A program made the translations under genes and the position numbers. Below, piece after piece: positions 55,436 to 62,516 of a stretch of DNA of 62,516 nt. Under the pieces are notes generated by a model that was not told where the DNA came from, made no database searches, and saw nothing but the letters and a program-made list of their open reading frames with translations. Source of the stretch: Desulfobacterales bacterium (GTDB lineage: Bacteria > Desulfobacterota > Desulfobacteria > Desulfobacterales > JARGFK01); NCBI GenBank assembly GCA_029211065.1, contig JARGFK010000005.1:14623-77138 (forward strand). The letters run 5' to 3'. Numbering within the stretch: the stretch's first letter is position 1; each line of letters opens with the position of its first letter.

Positions 55436-56716
55436 ATGAAAGTCTTGCTGATTTCCGCGAATACCGAATTGATGAACATGCCGGTTCTGCCGCTGGGGCT
55501 GGGGTGTATCGCTAGCGCGACGCAGATGGCCGGACATGATATTGCCCTGCTGAATTTAATGGCGCGTGAAGATGTCAGGGAAGTCCTTGCAGCATCCATA
55601 AAAGAGTTTAGGCCGAACGCCATCGGGATTTCCGTTCGGAATATCGACGATCAGAACATAGCGGAGCCCAAGTTCCTGCTGGAACCCGTTAGATCGATCG
55701 TTTCCTTTTGCCGCGAGCAGACCGACTGCCCCTTTATCATCGGGGGGGCGGGGTACAGCATTTTCCCTCAAAGCGCCCTTGAATATCTCGGGGCCGACAT
55801 GGGAATCCAGGGGCAAGGGGAACATGCTTTTGTTCAACTGCTGGAAAGACTTGAAAGGGGAGAGGACTTTGCTGGAATACCGGGTTTATACCTGCCGGAA
55901 AAGGGCCTTCAGGGCAAAATAAACTTTAAATTCAATCTGGACGATTTTCCACTGCCGCTTCCCGGCGCGCATTTAAGCGCCCCGGCCAACCTCCAAGGCC
56001 AGCAGATATGGCTGCCGTTTCAATCCCGCCGGGGGTGCCCGATGAAATGTTCCTATTGCTCGACGCCAATGATTGAAGGGCCGGTTTTGCACAAGCGAAA
56101 TTTGGAACAGGTGGTTGATTCATTGTCACAATATGTTGCGGCCGGGTTTGACCGATTTTTCTTTGTCGACAATGTGTTCAACTTTCCCAAATCCTACGCC
56201 AGGGAGCTTTGTGAGCGGATGATCGCGAAAAAAATCAATGTGAAATGGCGCTGCATCCTCTACCCCTGGAAAGTGGACGAGGATCTGGTCAAAAAGATGG
56301 CGCTGGCCGGATGCGAGGAGGTCAGCCTGGGGTTTGAGAGCGGTTCGGCCCGGATAATTAAAAACATGAATAAGTGCTACAGCCCGGATGAGGTTCGATA
56401 TATTTGCGATCTCTTAAAAAAATATCATATCCATATAATGGGGTTTCTACTGCTGGGGAGTCCCGGGGAAGATAAGGATACGATAACAGAAAGCCTTGCA
56501 TTTGCCGATTCGCTCCATACCGACTCCATAAGGATAACCGTCGGTATCCGCATTTATCCCTACACCCCGCTTGTACGGCAGGCAGTTAAAGACGGCATGA
56601 TAACGGCAGATGAAGATCTCCTTTTCCCTAAATTTTATATGGCCGACGATTTGAAAATGTGGACTATAGAAACCGTTAAAGGCTGGATAAAGGGACGTCA
56701 AAACTGGTTCATGTAG
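55436..56716 (+). CDS. B12-binding radical SAM protein
   Basis: 426 residues. N-terminal cobalamin-binding-like Rossmann domain (about 1-140) with GLGCIASATQMAGH and GGAGYSIFP, then a radical SAM barrel with the cluster motif CPMKCSYC near residue 200, SLGFESGS and a GFLLLGSPGED segment. Such proteins carry out methylations or other radical reactions on lipids, tetrapyrroles or natural products; the substrate cannot be read from the sequence. ATG with GGAGAG. It stands alone between two kinases on the same strand. Known cobalamin-binding histidine (DxHxxG) is not evident, so B12 binding is uncertain. Confidence 0.88.
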   Translation: MKVLLISANTELMNMPVLPLGLGCIASATQMAGHDIALLNLMAREDVREVLAASIKEFRPNAIGISVRNIDDQNIAEPKFLLEPVRSIVSFCREQTDCPFIIGGAGYSIFPQSALEYLGADMGIQGQGEHAFVQLLERLERGEDFAGIPGLYLPEKGLQGKINFKFNLDDFPLPLPGAHLSAPANLQGQQIWLPFQSRRGCPMKCSYCSTPMIEGPVLHKRNLEQVVDSLSQYVAAGFDRFFFVDNVFNFPKSYARELCERMIAKKINVKWRCILYPWKVDEDLVKKMALAGCEEVSLGFESGSARIIKNMNKCYSPDEVRYICDLLKKYHIHIMGFLLLGSPGEDKDTITESLAFADSLHTDSIRITVGIRIYPYTPLVRQAVKDGMITADEDLLFPKFYMADDLKMWTIETVKGWIKGRQNWFM

Positions 56717-56890
56717 CAGCGGGGAAAAAGCCTGAGAACAAACGATCGGGGGCAGGTTTGTTTTGCTGCGAATTTTTGGACGGGTCCGGAATCTCCTTGA
56801 TATTTTCCGGAGTTTCGTTATAAAAAGCACCTCTTGGTATTATCGTGCCATTTTATGTAACGACACCCTGCAACCGTTTTGAGATATCGC

Positions 56891-58660
<1,770 letters not shown>

Positions 58661-58725
58661 TCGACTTTGTCTCGGATTTTTATGATTAAAAATACAAATT
58701 CCAATTGTGGAAAAGGAGGAGGCCC

Positions 58726-60798
58726 GTGGGTGAAAATGAAAAACAGGCCGAGGAGAAAAAACCGGTCATCCTGCTCGTAGATGATGAGGACCAGTTCAGG
58801 ACCGCATTGGCCAAGCGGCTTTCCGTTCGCGGTTACGAGGTTCTGGACGTCGACAACGGTGAGGATGCCATCAAGATCGCCCGGCACAAAGACCCCGAAG
58901 TGGTGGTTCTGGATCAGAAAATGCCGGATATGGACGGCATTCAAACCCTGAAGGAACTCAAAAAAATCCGGCCGGAAGTCCAGATCATCATGCTGACCGG
59001 CCACGGTTCCATTGAATCGGCCCGGATGACCGGCAAACACGATGTGTTCGCCTATCTGCAAAAGCCGGCCCCATTGGATGAGGTCATCGAAAAGATCGAG
59101 GGGGCCCGCAACGAATTTCGGTATTCCAAAGCCCGCCATGAAATTCCCCATATCGAAGAAAAAAGCCTGAAAAGCTGGTTCATGGGGGTCCAGGGTGCGC
59201 GGCCGGGTTTCATCATTCTGGGCGCGCTGATTTTTGCCCTGATTTATTTCATGCCTCCGAGCGATCGTTTGAAGGCTCTGATAACAACGGAAAAGGGGAG
59301 TGCCGCGGAAGAAAAAATCTTGGGGTATTCGGATTTCCGGAGAATGAAGCCGGGCCAGACCGTCGCCCAGTATTACGCCGACCGGGCCGGTCTGTATGAA
59401 ACCGTGAAAAAACCGGACGGCACCAAAACAAAGGTGCTTCTGGGCGCCGGGGCGGTCATGAAGCGGGCCCATGTCATGATGGGCGTGCTGGTGGTGGCGG
59501 CCCTGTTTTGGGCCACGGGCGCCATGCCCGTGGGGGTCACCGCTTTGCTGGTGGGCGTGTTGATGTATTTCTTCGGCGTGCTCCCGCCCGATGGAGTGGC
59601 CCGCGCCTATGCCAAGGACGCCGTCATCTTTATCTTCGGGGTCCTTGCCATGGCAACGGCCATATCCAAAACCGGGCTCGACCGGCGCATCGGAATTCTG
59701 CTGCTGACCCCCAGCACGTCGATTATCCGCATGTGCCTGATATTCGCGCCCATGGTGGCCGTTACGGCAGCCTTCCTGTCCGAGCACGCCCTGATCGCCT
59801 TTATCGCCCCCATTTTCATGATGGTTTACATGGGGGCCGTGCGGGTAGGCGGGATTGCCAAGGACAAGGCCCTGGTGGTCATGATGCTCTTGACCCTCAA
59901 TTACGCCTGCAATCTCGGCGGACCCGGATCACCGGCGGCCGGCGGCCGCAATGCCATCATGATCGGCATCCTGGCCGACTACGGGATCAACGTGAGCTTC
60001 GGTCAATGGGTCCAGTACGGCCTCCCTTTCGTGCCGGTGGCGGCGATTATCATCGGCCTGTATTTCTATTTATGGGGCCGCAACAAACTTACGATCAAAA
60101 CGCTCAATGTGGCTGCGGCCGTCAGGCGTGAGTCGGAAAAAATCGGCAAAATGACCGCGGATGAATACAAGACCGCCGTGGTCCTGGTGGTCCTGATCTT
60201 CATGTGGTCCGCTTTTTCAGACCGGTACGGAATGGGCGGCCCGGTGATCCTGGCCTTAGTGGCATTGAATATCCTGGGGATACTGCGATGGAAGGAAGTC
60301 CAATCCATCCATTGGGACGTGGTTTTTCTCTACGCGGCGGCAAGCGCCATGGGAACCGGACTGGCCATGACCGGCGGGGCCCTGCTGATGGCCGATGCCT
60401 TTGTGAGCTTCCTGCCGGAAGTCATGAGCAAATCAGCCGCCGGGCTGAGTATCGCGACCTCCCTGTTTACCGGTGTGTTGACCAATTTCATGAGCGACGG
60501 CGCCACTGTGGCGACCATCGGTCCCATTGCCGTGCCCATGGCCACCATTGCCGGGGCATCGCCCGTCATGGTCGGTCTGGCAACGGCCTTTGCCTCTTCC
60601 TTCGCGCACATGCTGGTCATCGGGACCCCCAACAACGCCATCATCTTCGCCCTTGCCAAAGATTATGAAACCGGCGAGCAGCTGATCACCACTAAGGATT
60701 TCTTCGTGCACGGTTTTGTGGCATTGCTCCTGTCGTTTGCCGTGTTGTGGGGCTGGGTGATTTTGGGGTATTGGCAGTGGTTGAAATTTCCCGTATAG
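58726..60798 (+). CDS. Receiver domain fused to a DASS/SLC13-type carrier
   Basis: 690 residues from a GTG at 58,726 with GGAGG seven bases upstream. Residues 1-125 are a complete REC domain: D19-D20 region VDDED, phospho-acceptor D63 in VVLDQKMPDMDG, Thr in MLTGHG and Lys in QKP. A basic linker leads to a first membrane helix near 155-170, a soluble segment, and then about 11 membrane segments of a DASS/SLC13-like carrier with NLGGPGSPAAGGRNA, LTNFMSDGATVA and VIGTPNNAIIFA motifs. One uninterrupted frame. Phosphorylation of the cytoplasmic receiver should act on anion or carboxylate transport. The substrate is unknown; sulfate or dicarboxylates are typical of the family. Confidence 0.93.
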   Translation: MGENEKQAEEKKPVILLVDDEDQFRTALAKRLSVRGYEVLDVDNGEDAIKIARHKDPEVVVLDQKMPDMDGIQTLKELKKIRPEVQIIMLTGHGSIESARMTGKHDVFAYLQKPAPLDEVIEKIEGARNEFRYSKARHEIPHIEEKSLKSWFMGVQGARPGFIILGALIFALIYFMPPSDRLKALITTEKGSAAEEKILGYSDFRRMKPGQTVAQYYADRAGLYETVKKPDGTKTKVLLGAGAVMKRAHVMMGVLVVAALFWATGAMPVGVTALLVGVLMYFFGVLPPDGVARAYAKDAVIFIFGVLAMATAISKTGLDRRIGILLLTPSTSIIRMCLIFAPMVAVTAAFLSEHALIAFIAPIFMMVYMGAVRVGGIAKDKALVVMMLLTLNYACNLGGPGSPAAGGRNAIMIGILADYGINVSFGQWVQYGLPFVPVAAIIIGLYFYLWGRNKLTIKTLNVAAAVRRESEKIGKMTADEYKTAVVLVVLIFMWSAFSDRYGMGGPVILALVALNILGILRWKEVQSIHWDVVFLYAAASAMGTGLAMTGGALLMADAFVSFLPEVMSKSAAGLSIATSLFTGVLTNFMSDGATVATIGPIAVPMATIAGASPVMVGLATAFASSFAHMLVIGTPNNAIIFALAKDYETGEQLITTKDFFVHGFVALLLSFAVLWGWVILGYWQWLKFPV

Positions 60799-60873
60799 TT
60801 CGCATCACAGCTTTAAGGGGGCCGGTCTCAAATCCGTCCCCCAAAATGCAAACAGCCGAAGGAAATATCGATT

Positions 60874-61365
60874 TTGAAAAAGGAACAGATCAATTTGCTG
60901 CTGGTGGATGATGAGGACGCCCTGTTGGAATCCATCCGGCGGCGTCTTCAGGTCCGGGATTTCAACGTGATCGCCGTAAACCGGGGGGAAAAGGCCCTCG
61001 ATGTCGCCCGCACCCATCTCCTGGATGTCGCCATTCTTGATTTGAAAATGCCCGGCATGAGCGGAAAGGACGTGTTGATCGCACTGAAAAGGGATTATCC
61101 CTGGCTGGAAGTGATCATACTCACCGGGCACGGATCCTTTGATCCTGAAAATGAAAAAGAATTCGGAAAGGCTTACACCTATCTTTCCAAGCCGTGCGGT
61201 CTGGACACCCTGCTTAGGACCCTTGTGGAAGCGTACAAAAAAACGGTGATGAACCGGCAGGGGATCTCCCCTGAGGAAATGGCATCCCATTTAAGCCAGG
61301 TTGATGCCGCTTCTCCCCGGGATTTATTGAAAAAGCTGAAAGAACTGGACGGCAACAGACAATAG
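60874..61365 (+). CDS. Stand-alone response regulator receiver protein
   Basis: 163 residues from a TTG at 60,874 (AAGGAA site about ten bases upstream). REC with D12/D13, D56 in DLKMPGMSG and Lys in SKP; the segment after GHGSF is irregular (DPENEKEFGKAY), as in the neighbouring fused receiver, where the matching part is SIESARMTGKHDVFAY. No output domain. It lies 75 bp after the receiver-carrier gene and 28 bp before the CBS gene, so the three are probably one operon. Confidence 0.9.
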   Translation: MKKEQINLLLVDDEDALLESIRRRLQVRDFNVIAVNRGEKALDVARTHLLDVAILDLKMPGMSGKDVLIALKRDYPWLEVIILTGHGSFDPENEKEFGKAYTYLSKPCGLDTLLRTLVEAYKKTVMNRQGISPEEMASHLSQVDAASPRDLLKKLKELDGNRQ

Positions 61366-61393
61366 ACAAGAAACACAACCAATGGAGGGTTAA

Positions 61394-61948
61394 ATGGAGT
61401 CGATAATAGTAAAAGAGATGATGGTCCTGCTGGCGGATTATGCCACCGTGTCGGAGGAGGCAACTTTATACGAAGCCGTCCGCGCTCTGGAAGATGCCCA
61501 GGATAAATTCAACCAGGACCACTACCGGCACCGGGCGGTGCTGGTCTACGACGCCCGGGGAAAGATCGTGGGCAAACTGAGCCAGCTCGATGTGATCAGA
61601 GCCCTTGAGCCCAAGTATCAGGACGTGGGGGATTTCAAGGAGCTGGACGGGTATGGCATCAATGCGGATTATATCCGAAGCCTGATCAAGGAGCTCGGAC
61701 TGTTGAAGAGGCCCCTGGGCGAGATCTGCCGGAAAGCCGCGGCAGTCAAAGTCAAAAACATCATGTACACCCCCGCGGAGGGCGAATTTGTGGATGAGGG
61801 GGCGACCCTCAACGAGGCGGTGGTCCAGTTTCTGGTCGGAAAACACCAGTCCCTGCTGGTGACCCGGGGCAAGGAGATCGTGGGCATCCTGCGGCTGACG
61901 GATGTGTTTAAGAAAGTCTGCGATATGATCAGCTCCTGCAAGATATAA
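61394..61948 (+). CDS. Two-CBS-domain protein
   Basis: 184 residues with two CBS motifs: about 1-75 (HRAVLVYDARGKIVGKLSQLDVI) and about 118-184 (HQSLLVTRGKEIVGILRLTDVF), joined by a helical insert. No other domain. Probably a free-standing adenylate-binding regulatory protein for the preceding carrier or receiver. ATG with TGGAGG. Together with the CBS proteins at 15,157 and 20,627 it makes three CBS products, each next to carrier genes. Confidence 0.92.
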   Translation: MESIIVKEMMVLLADYATVSEEATLYEAVRALEDAQDKFNQDHYRHRAVLVYDARGKIVGKLSQLDVIRALEPKYQDVGDFKELDGYGINADYIRSLIKELGLLKRPLGEICRKAAAVKVKNIMYTPAEGEFVDEGATLNEAVVQFLVGKHQSLLVTRGKEIVGILRLTDVFKKVCDMISSCKI

Positions 61949-62516
61949 GACCCCCGGACCTGTTCATAATTTTGGAATAAAAAAGGAGTTTCTGCCGCGC
62001 CAGGAGGTTCGCCAGCCGGCATGGTCCCACGAGATCATGCGACAGTACTGGCTTCCCCGGCCGTAACTTGAGGGGTCAGGAGGCAGAAGTCAGGAGCCAG
62101 AAGTCGGTGCTTGGGGGAAGGACAAGTATGCAGTAGGCAATGGATTGCAGCAACGATTGTCAAATGGCCGGTCGTACAAACCCTTTAGCACGGGGAAAAG
62201 GAGGTAAAATAAAACATCTCACTCTGAATATCTGAAAAATGCAATCGCCTTGAATGCGATCTGACTTCAGAACCCCATGATGCACATTTTTCTGTGCACA
62301 ACCTGTCGCTCAGCCGCCTATCTTTTCCTGTCCGGTTATCGCTGATGCTCGATTTTATATAATGATATAAGGTTGTTAAAAAATATTTCCGGATTTTACA
62401 TTTAACAAATCATTATGGCATAAATTTTGTATTAAATATTTAATTTCCCTTAGGTAAACCTCCGGCTATGCCGGAGGACTCCCAGAGTTTGACAATTCCG
62501 GGAATATAAGAAAGCC
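61949..62516. other. Gene-free end region with repeats
   Basis: No gene is seen. A composite heptamer block lies at about 62,070-62,150: GTCAGGA/GCCAGAA units, the spacer GGGGAAGGACAAG, then TATGCAG/TAGGCAA units, in the same order and orientation as elsewhere. A GTGCA-type small hairpin is near 62,283, and 62,340-62,450 is very AT-rich. A TGGCAT-AAATT-TTGTA sequence near 62,417 resembles a -24/-12 element but lacks the -12 GC. Confidence 0.6.
62459..62477. repeat. CCTCCGGC stem-loop
   Basis: Perfect eight-base stem CCTCCGGC-TAT-GCCGGAGG with a three-base loop. No T-run follows on either side, so it is not an obvious intrinsic terminator. It may be part of a leader for a gene beyond the right edge. 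Confidence 0.6.

Noticed and set aside
56840-56860. AAGCAC-CTCTT-GGTAT before the kinase at 56,891 resembles the sigma-54 promoter at 20,559
   Set aside because: Both key dinucleotides are damaged (AG instead of GG, and no GC at -12), so it is not a credible -24/-12 promoter.
61200-62516. tRNA or rRNA genes near the right end or elsewhere
   Set aside because: No cloverleaf with a plausible T-loop or conserved rRNA segment was recognised in any intergenic stretch.

Overview
This 62.5 kb window looks like a chromosomal segment of a Desulfobacterota (former Deltaproteobacteria) organism, probably an anaerobe related to the sulfate-reducing Desulfobacterales. The inference rests on the gene families (a group 3 [NiFe] hydrogenase, DASS/SLC13 and TauE/SafE anion carriers, sigma-54 regulation, very many Cache-domain histidine kinases and stand-alone receivers) and on the style of the dense intergenic repeats. 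No rRNA, tRNA, CRISPR array or complete insertion sequence was seen.

Layout. (1) 139-16,002, minus strand: kinase/receiver pairs, a VWA-FHA membrane protein, an AsmA protein, a GNAT acetyltransferase-like/histone-deacetylase-like pair, a kinase homologue without its phospho-acceptor histidine, and a receiver-CBS protein. (2) 16,360-20,884: a small membrane protein, a TauE/SafE carrier and an ArsB/NhaD-type carrier on the minus strand, and a one-CBS protein on the plus strand. Canonical -24/-12 (sigma-54) promoters precede the ArsB/NhaD gene and the CBS gene. (3) 21,031-34,182: a decayed NtrC C-terminus, a triple-PAS protein with no catalytic domain, then a minus-strand array of nine genes. 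Read from its canonical sigma-54 promoter at 34,167-34,182 the array runs receiver, Cache kinase, receiver, receiver, DASS carrier, receiver-kinase, receiver, Cache-PAS kinase, NtrC activator. (4) 34,827-43,446, plus strand: a six-subunit NAD(P)-linked [NiFe] hydrogenase with its maturation protease; the NuoF-like subunit is fused to a GltD/NfnB-like flavoprotein. A strongly foldable leader precedes it. (5) 43,652-56,716: kinases and a receiver interleaved with hypC, hypF, hypD and hypE, then a B12-binding radical SAM protein. (6) 56,891-61,948: a Cache kinase, a receiver domain fused to a DASS-type carrier, a receiver and a two-CBS protein.

How it may work together. Carriers of the DASS, ArsB/NhaD and TauE/SafE types recur beside stand-alone receivers, CBS proteins and a paralogous set of Cache kinases. 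NtrC is the only DNA-binding output seen among the many receivers. In the last cluster a receiver is fused to the carrier itself. The simplest reading is that phosphorylated receivers act on membrane carriers directly, while NtrC with sigma-54 sets their expression. This is inference, but the fusion and the promoters are visible in the sequence.

Between genes lie several repeat families: composite heptamer arrays that begin at or near stop codons, MITE-like elements (one nested in another with a target-site duplication), and GC-rich inverted repeats. Two genes appear to have captured repeat sequence into their reading frames (the kinase N-terminus at 2452 and the HypD C-terminus).
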